Positions 1-7,068 are shown, numbered from the stretch's first letter. The stretch: DNA of 10,371 nucleotides from Sulfitobacter sp. (GCA_024636405.1 JAGXHC010000187.1:1-10371), one strand, 5' to 3'. The notes: generated from the sequence alone by a model not told the origin. A program made the numbers and translations.

Positions 1-116
1 ATCCACCGCCGCGCGCCTGACGGATCGACCACGAGGTAAAGCCCATTGCCATCACCATGTCGCCCAGGACCTAGGTTCTCGACCAGCTTCTTCGTTAGTT
101 TGCCAGATAGAGCCAT
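1..116 (-). CDS. Tyrosine-type site-specific integrase, N-terminal fragment (cut by window start)
   Basis: Reading leftwards from an ATG at 116, 38 codons stay open to the window edge and begin MALSGKLTKKLVENLGPG, followed by HGDGNGLYLVVDPSGARRW. This is the N-terminal arm-binding region (DUF4102 type) of P4-family tyrosine recombinases, in which a 'GDGxGLYLxVxPSGxRRW' signature follows a short basic helix. The catalytic R-H-R-Y domain would lie outside the window. These integrases insert genomic islands and prophages into tRNA 3' ends, and the gene starts about 150 bases beyond the 3' end of a tRNA-Ser-like gene on the same strand, which is the standard arrangement at the integrase end of an island. 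No good Shine-Dalgarno is visible before the ATG, so the exact start is uncertain. Whether the gene is intact cannot be judged from the fragment. Confidence 0.85.
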   Translation of the reverse strand, partial: MALSGKLTKKLVENLGPGRHGDGNGLYLVVDPSGARRW

Positions 117-216
117 TCCAAAATACCACGTTCCATACCACTCAAGGAACGAACATAGACGCTATCGAAAGAAACTCAAGGCAATCGGCGAGTACATCTA
201 AATACAGGGAAACAAT

Positions 217-240
217 AAAAAAAGGCCGCTTAAAGCGGCC
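217..240 (-). terminator. Rho-independent terminator downstream of the tRNA-Ser-like gene
   Basis: On the minus strand a perfect 7-bp GC-rich stem (GGCCGCT / AGCGGCC) with a 3-base loop is followed directly by seven T residues. It lies about 27 bases beyond the tRNA 3' end and before the integrase start, so it should end the tRNA transcript and insulate the integrase from tRNA read-through. Confidence 0.9.
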
Positions 241-266
241 CATTCAAATCCAACAAAAAGGTATGG

Positions 267-292
267 TGGCGGAGACGAAGGGATTCGAACCT
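267..292. other. Probable attachment-site core (tRNA-Ser 3' end)
   Basis: The last bases of the tRNA-Ser-like gene, from the T-loop to CCA, look fully conserved while the rest of the gene is degenerate, and an integrase gene starts next to this 3' end. P4-type integrases recombine at such tRNA 3' segments. The exact core cannot be set without the second copy, which should lie at the far end of the element to the left of this window. Confidence 0.4.
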
Positions 293-358
293 CTGGACAC
301 AGTGAAAGCTCAGTATTTTTCGAGACACCGTCGGTCTACCACTACGGCACCTTTCCCC
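267..358 (-). tRNA. tRNA-Ser(CGA)-like gene, probably degenerate
   Basis: On the minus strand the 3' part is a perfect tRNA end: T-loop TTCGAAT, then CGTCTCC, discriminator G and CCA. The centre contains CTCGAAA, the usual anticodon loop of tRNA-Ser(CGA). The length of about 92 bases and an extended variable region fit a class II serine tRNA, and G73 is the serine discriminator. The folding is poor, however. The 5' acceptor strand GGGGAAA leaves two mismatches plus a G-T against CGTCTCC. The anticodon stem pairs only if the loop is enlarged to eight bases. The T stem has one A-C mismatch. I infer a diverged or recombined copy at the edge of an integrated element, perhaps a pseudo-tRNA. The encoded 3' CCA is followed by a second CCA (264-266). 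A terminator lies just downstream. Confidence 0.6.
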
Positions 359-471
359 AAAACCGGATTGTTGGTGGTCACATTATTTTCCTTCAAACTC
401 ATCGTGCTGGATCGTTCCGTAACTGCAAGCTCAATGGAGCGGTTACGCTTTAGGGGACAATGCGTCTAGGA

Positions 472-531
472 AAAAATGAAACGAAGCCCAAGGTCTCGCA
501 TCGAGGCAAGATCCTTCGGGCTGTCATTTTT
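472..531. terminator. Large imperfect inverted repeat: bidirectional terminator or small structured RNA
   Basis: The arms AAAAATGA (472-479) and TCATTTTT (524-531) enclose a second stem. AGCCCAAGG (485-493) pairs with CCTT-C-GGGCT (513-522) with one bulged C, and the loop holds a further small hairpin, CTCG-CAT-CGAG (495-505). Read on either strand, the GC-rich stem is followed by a T-rich tract (TCATTTTT on plus, TTTCATTTTTT on minus). It would stop transcripts coming leftwards from the tRNA-Leu gene. No open frame of convincing quality overlaps it. The long arms and nested loop are larger than in a typical terminator, so a small RNA is possible. Confidence 0.5.
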
Positions 532-642
532 CCGAGCAAATTCGATTCAACCCTTAGGACCAGTGGCCGAAAGAGACAGGTCCAACTCAACCTTCCAACA
601 GATATTGGGTAATATTCGGGGAGTACAAGCCGTCACAGATCT

Positions 643-677
643 TAATGTATTGATATATATAGATAATATATATTTAT
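643..677. other. AT-rich tract at the 3' flank of tRNA-Leu
   Basis: Almost 35 bases are A/T only, with alternating TA runs that are partly self-complementary (TATATATA ... TATATATA). They directly abut the tRNA-Leu 3' end in an otherwise GC-rich genome. No GC hairpin or coding sign is present. Between the two tRNA genes (359-677) I see only this tract and the inverted repeat at 472-531. Confidence 0.5.
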
Positions 678-762
678 TGGTGCGGGTGAGAGGACTCGAA
701 CCTCCACGCATTGCTGCGTCAGAACCTAAATCTGGTGCGTCTACCAATTCCGCCACACCCGC
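678..762 (-). tRNA. tRNA-Leu(UAG)
   Basis: On the minus strand the sequence begins GCGGGTG and ends CACCCGC-A-CCA, giving a perfect 7-bp acceptor stem with encoded CCA. The anticodon stem CCAGA/TCTGA... encloses loop TTTAGGT, so the anticodon is UAG and the codon read is CUA (with wobble). A D-loop with GG, a class II variable arm and the T-loop TTCGAGT are all in place. It decodes leucine codons in translation. It lies in its own transcription unit, with a possible promoter at 778-807 and a terminator-like structure at 472-531. Confidence 0.97.
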
Positions 763-777
763 ATTGGCGCGAGGCCT

Positions 778-807
778 ATCAAATCGCGCGGGTTTAGGCG
801 AGTGCAA
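778..807 (-). promoter_or_regulatory. Candidate promoter of tRNA-Leu
   Basis: On the minus strand TTGCAC and TTTGAT are separated by 18 bases and sit about 15 bases ahead of the tRNA 5' end, a sensible distance for a short leader. The -10 element matches the consensus at four of six bases. A second GTGCAA copy lies nine bases farther upstream (811-816). Confidence 0.35.
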
Positions 808-883
808 AAAGTGCAAGACATTAAGGGATTCTTGTCTTATCCTATGCAAACCTGAGGCAGGTACAGATAAGAAAGAGACGCCC

Positions 884-1405
884 ATGAAACCGAATACGGT
901 CGGGCGCGTTGGCGAGACAGATCGCCATGCGGGCCAATACACGCGCTATGCCATCCTGGATACCGGGTTGGTCCAGGGCACGACACTTCTGACCCTTGAT
1001 GGCGAAATCCCGGTTGAATTTGTTTCCGTTGGTGACAAGCTGATAACACGCGATACCGGGGTGTCGAAAATCATTCATATTCAACGCACAACGCGCAAAG
1101 TGCGCAGCATTGCCTTTGCCGCCGGATCGCTGGGTGATACCCGGCCCGAAAGCGATACTTTGCTTGCGGGTGATCAGATGGTGCTGATCCGGGACTGGCG
1201 GGCGCGCGCGCTGTTCAGTTCTGAACGCGCGCTGGTCGCCGCCCGGTCGCTGATTGACGGCGAATTCATCACTGATCTGGGCGAACAGGACCAGACGCTG
1301 ATCCAGATATTTTGTGACAGCCCCCACATTCTGTACGCCGGTGGGCTGGAACTTGGCACTGCTGATGCCGCACGGGCGCGCGGTGCGGCCCTGCACGCCG
1401 CCTAA
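884..1405 (+). CDS. Hint-fold (hedgehog/intein) domain protein, apparently catalytically inactive
   Basis: This 173-residue protein aligns by eye with the small Hint_2 proteins common in Rhodobacteraceae. Residues 28-60 (GLVQGTTLLTLDGEIPVEF, then VSVGDKLITRDTG) follow the pattern 'CFxxGTxIxTxxGxxPVExLxxGDxVLTRDxG'. Residues 90-126 match the 'HRVLL.GWRAxLLFGExEVLVPAxxLxxG' block, and residues 139-156 the C-terminal strand pair. Active family members need a Cys at the first splice position and a His in the 'PQHRVLL' block; here these places are Gly28/Leu29 and Gln98 (GDQMVLI), so self-splicing or autoproteolysis is unlikely. No signal peptide is evident. The open frame runs upstream through the tRNA-Leu region, so I chose the first ATG past it; the Shine-Dalgarno is weak (AGAAAGAGA). 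Its stop overlaps the stop of nnr on the other strand. Its biological role is unknown. Confidence 0.78.
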   Translation: MKPNTVGRVGETDRHAGQYTRYAILDTGLVQGTTLLTLDGEIPVEFVSVGDKLITRDTGVSKIIHIQRTTRKVRSIAFAAGSLGDTRPESDTLLAGDQMVLIRDWRARALFSSERALVAARSLIDGEFITDLGEQDQTLIQIFCDSPHILYAGGLELGTADAARARGAALHAA

Positions 1406-2997
1406 CGCAGCAAATGGCTGAGCACCTTCGGCAGGGCGTCGGGCAGGTCCTCTGCGATCAGACCGGGGCCAAAACTTAACGCGCATTCGACATGCAGCCA
1501 GGCCGCATATTGCGCTGCCTTCACGGTGTCGAAACCGCGCGCCAATAGACCTGCGATAAACCCCGCCAGCACGTCACCCGCCCCGGCGGTGGCAAGCCAA
1601 GGAACCGCCCTTTCATAGTGGGCCGAATTGACGCTGCATCGGCCGTCCGGATGCGCAATAACCGTGTCCGGTCCTTTGAAGACCACCACACATCCTGCCC
1701 GCTCGGCTGCCGCGCGGGTTGCGTCAATTTTGGAAAACGCCGGTCCGTTCTCCGGGCTGGCCTTCAGCCTTGCCGCCATGTCGGGGAAAAGCCGGGCAAA
1801 TTCACCACCATGCGGGGTCAGCACACAGCGGTCGTGAAGCGCATCAAACAGGGCATGATCCCGCGCGACCAAGGTCAAGGCATCGCCGTCCAACACCACA
1901 AAAGGCTTGTGTTTGGCGCACAGCGCTGTCGCCACCAAAGCGGACTCTCGGGATGTCATGCCAAGCCCCGGACCAGCACAGACCACATTCACCCGTACGT
2001 CTTCCAGCATCTTGGCCGGCGCATCCGCATCCCTGATACTGCGCAACATGATGGCGTTCAGCTGCGCCGCATTTTCGATCAGCGCAGCAGGGGGACAGCC
2101 GACCGTCACAAGCCCGGCCCCGATCCGCAAAGCACCACGCGCCGACATGCGCGCAGCACCACCGTGCCCGACGCCGCCCGACAGGATCAGGGCATGACCG
2201 TGGTTGTACTTGTGCACCGCGGTCGCGGCGTGGCCATCCTTGTTCTTCGAGGTGATCATATCCAGGTCGGCATTGTCATTCAAACGCGTGAGAGCGACTG
2301 AAGTGCCTATTACATCACCGGTTCCCGGCAATCCGATATCCTTCACGACAAGCGATTGGATCCGCGCTGCCGCTGGCGACAGAAAGTGACCGCGTTTGGG
2401 GAGGTGAAACGTCACAACAAGCTCGGATGGCATTGCAGTGCCCAGAATTCGTCCGCTGTCGGCACAGATGCCGCTCGGCATGTCGATACATACGACAGGT
2501 GGTCGTGTGCCCGGTTCCATACGCGCAAGCGTCGCCGCAATCTGCGCCGGATCACCTGTGAGAGGGCGTGACAGACCCGCGCCGAACAAGGCGTCAACAA
2601 TGCAATCTGCGTGCGCGCCGCCCGCAGGATTCTGTGCAAACTTTGCCGCGTTAAAATCTCCAATAGGCCGTATTGGGCCCATTTTTGCCCACCGCTCGCA
2701 ATTCACTTGCGCATCCGCTGGCAGCTTTGCGGTCAAGCCGTATAAAAAGACCTCAACCTCCCATCCCGCGTCCTTCAGCAATCGTGCCACGACAAATCCG
2801 TCACCGCCGTTGTTGCCCGGCCCACATAATACTGCGGCCCGCCGTGCGGCGTCGGGCGGCTGCGGCCAAGCGTCAAAGACCGCCTCGACCACACCGCGCC
2901 CGGCCCGCTCCATCAGATCCAGTCCGGTCACACCACCTGCGTCAATTGCCGTCTGTTCAATCTCGCGCATCTGCGCCGCGGTCAGAAGATCAGTCAT
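1402..2997 (-). CDS. nnr: Bifunctional NAD(P)H-hydrate epimerase / ADP-dependent NAD(P)H-hydrate dehydratase
   Basis: This 531-residue protein repairs NADHX and NADPHX, hydrated forms of the cofactors that arise spontaneously or through GAPDH. Residues about 10-225 are the YjeF_N epimerase, with GPGNNGGDGFVV (59-70), DALFGAGLSRPLTG (135-148) and IDMPSG (171-176). Residues about 255-530 are the ribokinase-like dehydratase, with KYNHGHALILSGG (263-275), VLDGDALTLV (368-377), LTPHGGEFARLF (393-404), KGPDTVI (441-447) and the GAGD loop with catalytic Asp475. Length and domain order match full-length bacterial Nnr, and both halves look active. The start is the ATG at 2997 giving MTDLLTAAQMREIE, a normal family N-terminus, although the Shine-Dalgarno is weak. 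It diverges from glnB and converges on the Hint gene, sharing four bases at the stops. A housekeeping enzyme with no sign of transfer. Confidence 0.97.
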   Translation of the reverse strand: MTDLLTAAQMREIEQTAIDAGGVTGLDLMERAGRGVVEAVFDAWPQPPDAARRAAVLCGPGNNGGDGFVVARLLKDAGWEVEVFLYGLTAKLPADAQVNCERWAKMGPIRPIGDFNAAKFAQNPAGGAHADCIVDALFGAGLSRPLTGDPAQIAATLARMEPGTRPPVVCIDMPSGICADSGRILGTAMPSELVVTFHLPKRGHFLSPAAARIQSLVVKDIGLPGTGDVIGTSVALTRLNDNADLDMITSKNKDGHAATAVHKYNHGHALILSGGVGHGGAARMSARGALRIGAGLVTVGCPPAALIENAAQLNAIMLRSIRDADAPAKMLEDVRVNVVCAGPGLGMTSRESALVATALCAKHKPFVVLDGDALTLVARDHALFDALHDRCVLTPHGGEFARLFPDMAARLKASPENGPAFSKIDATRAAAERAGCVVVFKGPDTVIAHPDGRCSVNSAHYERAVPWLATAGAGDVLAGFIAGLLARGFDTVKAAQYAAWLHVECALSFGPGLIAEDLPDALPKVLSHLLR

Positions 2998-2998
2998 C

Positions 2999-3028
2999 TT
3001 GCATATCTCGATTCAGTTATGCTTATTA
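2999..3028 (+). promoter_or_regulatory. Candidate sigma-70-type promoter in the nnr-glnB divergent region
   Basis: The 173-base divergent spacer has an AT-rich patch: TTGCAT at 2999-3004, then 18 bases, then TTATTA at 3023-3028. It is the best -35/-10 pair for glnBA that I can see. The -35 element lies immediately upstream of the nnr start codon, and the patch also contains TAATAA-like elements that could serve nnr on the other strand. I found no convincing sigma-54 (-24 GG/-12 GC) site, which might have been expected for a nitrogen-regulated operon. Confidence 0.3.
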
Positions 3029-3104
3029 ATTAGGCGGCACGCCCGTTTCAAAGGCATTACGCGTAGAATCCGTGCCCCCTGCCCGTTGGCATCCGCCTGT
3101 ATGA

Positions 3105-3509
<405 letters not shown>

Positions 3510-3541
3510 CCCATTTTACCTATTCCAGAGAAGGATATGAT

Positions 3542-4948
3542 ATGAGCAACAAGGACTTTCTGAAGAAGATCAAGGATGAAGACATCGAATACGTCGATAT
3601 CCGGTTCACTGATACCCGCGGCACCTTGCAGCACGTTACTGTGGTAAACGATCTGGTCGATGAGGACTTTCTCGAAGAAGGCTTTATGTTCGACGGCTCC
3701 TCCATTGCGGGCTGGAAAAGCATCGAAGCCTCCGACATGAAGCTGATGCCAGACGTGGCCAGCGCTTACGTCGATCCCTTCTATGCCGAAAAGACCATTT
3801 GCGTGCATTGCTCCATCGTGGAGCCGGACACCAATGAACCCTATGAACGCGACCCGCGCGGCACGGCAGAGAAGGCCGAGGCCTATCTGAAATCTTCCGG
3901 CATCGGCGACACCGCATATTTTGGTCCCGAAGCAGAATTCTTTCTGTTCGACAATGTGAAATACTCGAATACGATCAACAAGGTATCCTACGAGGTCGAC
4001 GCATCCGACGGGTCGTGGAACACCGATACCGATTATGAGATGGGCAATATGGGCCACCGTCCCGGTCTCAAGGGCGGCTATTTCCCGGTCAACCCCATCG
4101 ACGAATCCCAAGACCTGCGCGCCGAGATGCTGAGCACGATGAAGCGCCTTGGCATGAAGGTCGACAAGCACCACCACGAAGTCGGCTCCTGCCAACATGA
4201 GCTGGGTCTGATATTTGGCACGCTGACAAAGCAAGCAGACGAGATTCAGAAATACAAATACATCATCCACAACGTCGCCCATGCCTATGGCAAATCCGCG
4301 ACCTTCATGCCCAAGCCGATCGCGCGCGACAATGGCAGCGGCATGCACACCCACATGTCGATCTGGAAGGACGGCAAGCCCTTGTTCGCGGGTGATAAAT
4401 ACGCTGACCTCAGCCAGGAAGCGCTGTGGTTTATTGGCGGCATCCTGACCCACGCCAAGTCGCTTAATGCTTTCACCAACCCCACGACCAACAGCTACAA
4501 GCGTCTGGTTCCCGGTTTTGAGGCTCCGGTTCTGCGCGCCTATTCCGCGCGCAACCGGTCGGGCTGTGTGCGGATCCCATGGACCGAAAGCCCCAAGGCC
4601 AAGCGTGTCGAGGCCCGCTTCCCCGATCCCGCCGCCAACCCCTATCTGGCGTTCTCCGCACTGCTGATGGCAGGCCTTGACGGGATTAAGAACAAGATCG
4701 ACCCCGGCGAAGCCATGGACAAGAACCTCTATGATCTGCCCGCCGAGGAACTGGCCGACATCCCGACTGTCTGCGGATCATTGCGCGAGGCGATTGATGA
4801 GCTGAAAGCCGACATGGATTATCTGATGGCCGGTGACGTGTTCACCCGCGACCAGATTGAAGGCTATATCGCGCTGAAGATGTCCGAAGTGCACAAGTAC
4901 GAGCAAACACCGCATCCGGTTGAATTCGGCATGTACTACAGCTGCTGA
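3542..4948 (+). CDS. glnA: Glutamine synthetase type I (GSI-beta)
   Basis: This 468-residue enzyme condenses ammonia and glutamate to glutamine with ATP, acting as a cytosolic dodecamer and the main entry of ammonium into metabolism. The length equals that of classical GSI. Visible landmarks are the N-terminal [10 protein letters not shown] (49-58), the metal/glutamate-binding [10 protein letters not shown] (127-136), the ATP-binding region around [14 protein letters not shown] (258-271) and the Arg-loop [10 protein letters not shown] (337-346). Tyr397 in KNLYDLP is the site adenylylated by GlnE, so this is a covalently regulated GSI-beta. AGAAGGA lies six bases before the ATG. An earlier ATG at 3537 meets a stop after two codons and is not used. 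It is cotranscribed with glnB and followed by a terminator. Confidence 0.99.
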   Translation: MSNKDFLKKIKDEDIEYVDIRFTDTRGTLQHVTVVNDLVDEDFLEEGFMFDGSSIAGWKSIEASDMKLMPDVASAYVDPFYAEKTICVHCSIVEPDTNEPYERDPRGTAEKAEAYLKSSGIGDTAYFGPEAEFFLFDNVKYSNTINKVSYEVDASDGSWNTDTDYEMGNMGHRPGLKGGYFPVNPIDESQDLRAEMLSTMKRLGMKVDKHHHEVGSCQHELGLIFGTLTKQADEIQKYKYIIHNVAHAYGKSATFMPKPIARDNGSGMHTHMSIWKDGKPLFAGDKYADLSQEALWFIGGILTHAKSLNAFTNPTTNSYKRLVPGFEAPVLRAYSARNRSGCVRIPWTESPKAKRVEARFPDPAANPYLAFSALLMAGLDGIKNKIDPGEAMDKNLYDLPAEELADIPTVCGSLREAIDELKADMDYLMAGDVFTRDQIEGYIALKMSEVHKYEQTPHPVEFGMYYSC

Positions 4949-4984
4949 ACGACGGCGCCCTTGGCGCAATCGGAAAATAACATC

Positions 4985-5012
4985 GGGGCGCTCCTAACGG
5001 GGCGCCCTTTTT
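4985..5012 (+). terminator. Rho-independent terminator of glnBA
   Basis: A six-base GC stem (GGGCGC 4986-4991 with GCGCCC 5002-5007), extended by a G-T pair, is followed by five T residues. A smaller perfect hairpin, GCGCC-CTT-GGCGC, lies upstream at 4955-4967 right after the glnA stop and may help. Confidence 0.85.
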
Positions 5013-5114
5013 CGTCATGCATCCCGCGATTCACGGTTTTTTCAGATCAGCGCCACAATTCGACCACTCTGTGCCGCCAAACTTCAGACAGGCGATAAAA
5101 ACGGGAACAAGAAA

Positions 5115-5393
5115 ATGAACGATCAAAGCGAATTTACCGCCCGCCTGCAGCGCATCAACGCCAAGACCAAGCGCGAGGACAAAAAACTGCGCGGTTTCCT
5201 GCGTTCAAACCGTCGGTCCCCACGGGGACGTCGCAGCGGCGGCAGCCTGCTTGTCATGCCGCTGATGACCTTATCGATTATTGCCGGTGGCACGGTCTTT
5301 GCCTGGGAAGTCATGGACCGCCCCACAGATACCCCACTGGGATTTGCGACCTATCTGGCTGCTGACCTGTCCGCTTCCGATCTTATTCGCTGA
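5115..5393 (+). CDS. Small single-span membrane protein of unknown function
   Basis: A 92-residue product that I do not recognise as a named family. Residues 1-42 are hydrophilic and strongly basic (KTKREDKKLRGFLRSNRR is part of it, plus SPRGRR). Residues about 44-64 (SLLVMPLMTLSIIAGGTVFAW) form one hydrophobic span. The last 27 residues are short and acidic to neutral. The positive charge on the N-terminal side predicts N-in, C-out insertion in the inner membrane. A GGGA-type Shine-Dalgarno lies about eight bases before the ATG. The gene follows the glnA terminator and precedes a hairpin, so it is likely its own unit. Coding is supported by the membrane pattern and start context, but no homologue is known to me. 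Confidence 0.6.
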   Translation: MNDQSEFTARLQRINAKTKREDKKLRGFLRSNRRSPRGRRSGGSLLVMPLMTLSIIAGGTVFAWEVMDRPTDTPLGFATYLAADLSASDLIR

Positions 5394-5405
5394 TCAGCGT
5401 AGTGT

Positions 5406-5423
5406 CAGCCCGCTGATGGGCTG
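5406..5423 (+). terminator. Weak hairpin after the small membrane protein gene
   Basis: A perfect 6-bp stem, CAGCCC/GGGCTG, encloses a six-base loop 12 bases after the stop. It lacks a proper T-run (only CCGCTTTC follows), so termination there is uncertain. Confidence 0.3.
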
Positions 5424-5459
5424 CCGCTTTCACCAAACCCCAAAAACGCGCCTTTGACT

Positions 5460-5487
5460 TTGCATGTTCGCCAAGGCGGGCTAATAT
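5460..5487 (+). promoter_or_regulatory. Candidate promoter of the lytic transglycosylase gene
   Basis: TTGCAT (5460-5465) and TAATAT (5482-5487) are separated by 16 bases, with a leader of about 25 bases to the ATG at 5518. An overlapping TTGACT at 5454-5459 would give a spacer of 22 bases to the same -10, too long for normal use. Confidence 0.45.
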
Positions 5488-5517
5488 CATCGCAAGTTCA
5501 CAAGTCAGAGGTTTAAG

Positions 5518-6321
5518 ATGCGATTCATTAAAGTCATTTCAGTCTCGGTGGTCTTGGCAATCGGCCTGCCGACCACAGTTCTTGCTGCGGCCTGCGGCAA
5601 TTCTGCGGGCGGGTTCAACACCTGGAAATCTGCCTTCGCCGCCGAAGCGTCCGCCGCCGGTGTCAAACAACGGGGGCTCGACGCACTGGCGTCTGCGCAA
5701 TATGCCACCGGCACCATCGCTGCCGATCGCAATCAGAAATCGTTCAAATATTCGCTGTCCAAATTCATGCAGGTGCGCGGCGCCGACACGATTGTTGCGC
5801 AGGGGCGCAAACGCAAGGGCCGCAACGCAGCTTTCTATCAGTCGCTGGAACAAAGCTACGGTGTGCCTGCGGGTGTGCTGCTGGCGATCCACGGGATGGA
5901 AACCGGCTTTGGCGGCTTCATGGGCGATAGCTCCGTTGTTTCCGCCATCACCACGCTGGCCTATGATTGTCGGCGCTCCGACTTTTTCGTGCCCCATGCC
6001 ATCGGCGCGCTGATTCTGGTGGACCGGGGCGCGATCACGCCAAATACCAAAGGCGCAAAACATGGCGAGCTGGGACATACGCAATTTTTGCCCGGCAATG
6101 CATTGCGCTACGGCGTTGACGGTTCCGGTGACGGGCGCGTTGATTTCTATAACGAAGCAGACGCGATGGCCTCTACCGCCAATTACCTGCGTCAGAAAGG
6201 TTGGCGCACCGGCGCGGGCTATCAGGAAGGGCAGCCGAATTTTGCAGTGATCAAGCAGTGGAATGCCGCCACCGTTTATCAACAAGCCATCGCCATCATG
6301 GGCGGACGCATAGACGGCTGA
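5518..6321 (+). CDS. Secreted lytic murein transglycosylase, MltB/SltB (SLT_2) family
   Basis: This 267-residue protein cleaves the MurNAc-GlcNAc bond of peptidoglycan to 1,6-anhydro products in the periplasm. Residues 1-24 form a signal peptide (basic MRFIK, then a hydrophobic stretch). Cys26 follows LAAA, which is close to but not a canonical lipobox, so lipoprotein status is uncertain. The catalytic domain shows YGVPAGVLLAIHGMETGFG (114-132) with catalytic Glu128, a TTLAYD block (145-150), GELGHTQFLPG (183-193) and DGSGDGRVDFYNEADA (201-216), an EF-hand-like calcium loop as in Slt35/MltB, followed by ANYLRQKGW. It is shorter than E. coli MltB and lacks a separate C-terminal binding domain. 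AGAGG lies six bases before the ATG. It is monocistronic, with its own promoter candidate and a strong terminator 80 bases downstream. Confidence 0.93.
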   Translation: MRFIKVISVSVVLAIGLPTTVLAAACGNSAGGFNTWKSAFAAEASAAGVKQRGLDALASAQYATGTIAADRNQKSFKYSLSKFMQVRGADTIVAQGRKRKGRNAAFYQSLEQSYGVPAGVLLAIHGMETGFGGFMGDSSVVSAITTLAYDCRRSDFFVPHAIGALILVDRGAITPNTKGAKHGELGHTQFLPGNALRYGVDGSGDGRVDFYNEADAMASTANYLRQKGWRTGAGYQEGQPNFAVIKQWNAATVYQQAIAIMGGRIDG

Positions 6322-6401
6322 TAACCTGTGTCCGGGGCACGGCGTCTGATAACCGATGCCTCCCTGGTCGCGCAGAGTGCTGCTTTGCCATTTTACATCT
6401 G

Positions 6402-6429
6402 ACGCGCCGGGGGCCACCCGGCGCGTTTT
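6402..6429 (+). terminator. Rho-independent terminator of the transglycosylase gene
   Basis: A perfect 10-bp stem, ACGCGCCGGG/CCCGGCGCGT, with a five-base loop ends in a short run of T (TTTT, the first T being in the stem) and a further T-rich stretch. It is the strongest hairpin in the window. The rest of the 275-base gap to the next gene shows no clear feature. Confidence 0.85.
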
Positions 6430-6596
6430 GCTTTGCCTTGCGCCTTGCGGACCGTGCCACTATATGCTCCCCAAGGGTCAGGCCCCTGCCGTCCGCAATC
6501 CGGTGAAGCCCTGGAATACTGATCAATCCCCTTCTCGCGCCGGGATGGGCAACGCGGACACCCCCGAACCTTTCAGCGCGCGCAGGAGCGTTTGAG

Positions 6597-7025
6597 ATGA
6601 ACACCACTACAATTCCGTCCACCGCCACGCTTAAAGTGCAGGCAAAACGTCTGCGTGCTGACCTCGCGGCACGCGGGCAGATCATCAGCCACGCACAAGC
6701 GCTGGAAACCATCGCCCATCAATGGGGCGCGCGGGACTGGAACACACTTCACGCGCAGGCGGGCAACGAAAATACGCGGTGGGCACCGGGCCAGCGGGTC
6801 ACGGGCCGCTATCTGGGCCATGCCTTTGCGGGTGTGATCAAGGCCGCGCGGCAATCCTCCAGCGGCTATTGGTCACTGACGGTGCGCTTTGATGAAAAGA
6901 TCGACGTGGTCACGTCTACCCTGTTCAGCGCGTTCCGCCAGCAAGTCGATGCCACGGTCACCCAAGACGGTATCACCCCGCAAAAGACCTCTGACGGTCA
7001 GCCGCAACTGGTGCTGGATCCGTAA
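6597..7025 (+). CDS. Glyoxalase-superfamily-like small protein (Glyoxalase_8-type N-terminus)
   Basis: A 142-residue soluble protein. Residues 11-53 (TLKVQAKRLRADLAARG, then SHAQALETIAHQWGARDWNTLHA) match a motif 'AKRLRxxLaarGxxlsHsQALExxAxxxGxrDWNtL' that I associate with the Glyoxalase_8 family. The remainder (66-140) looks like a small beta-rich domain with GQRVTGRYLGHAFAGVI. No metal-binding His/Glu pattern typical of glyoxalase I is visible, so the family name says little about activity and I do not assign a reaction. AGGAG lies eight bases before the ATG. It sits between the transglycosylase terminator and dddP on the same strand, with 230 bases before dddP, so cotranscription with dddP is possible but not shown. 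Confidence 0.75.
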   Translation: MNTTTIPSTATLKVQAKRLRADLAARGQIISHAQALETIAHQWGARDWNTLHAQAGNENTRWAPGQRVTGRYLGHAFAGVIKAARQSSSGYWSLTVRFDEKIDVVTSTLFSAFRQQVDATVTQDGITPQKTSDGQPQLVLDP

Positions 7026-7068
7026 ACATCGTCTACGCGCCGTCATTCGTCAGGCAAGCAGGGCGCGA

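Noticed and set aside
476..883. N-terminal extension of the Hint reading frame back to an ATG at 476
   Set aside because: It runs antisense through tRNA-Leu and the inverted repeat and has no family match; the Hint homology begins after the ATG at 884.
1618..2301. 227-codon plus-strand open frame inside nnr
   Set aside because: Rich in Arg/His/Pro as expected of an antisense frame; Nnr on the minus strand is complete.
5539..6417. 292-codon open frame opposite the lytic transglycosylase
   Set aside because: Shadow of a clear SLT_2 gene with signal peptide and catalytic Glu; it also crosses the strong terminator at 6402-6429.
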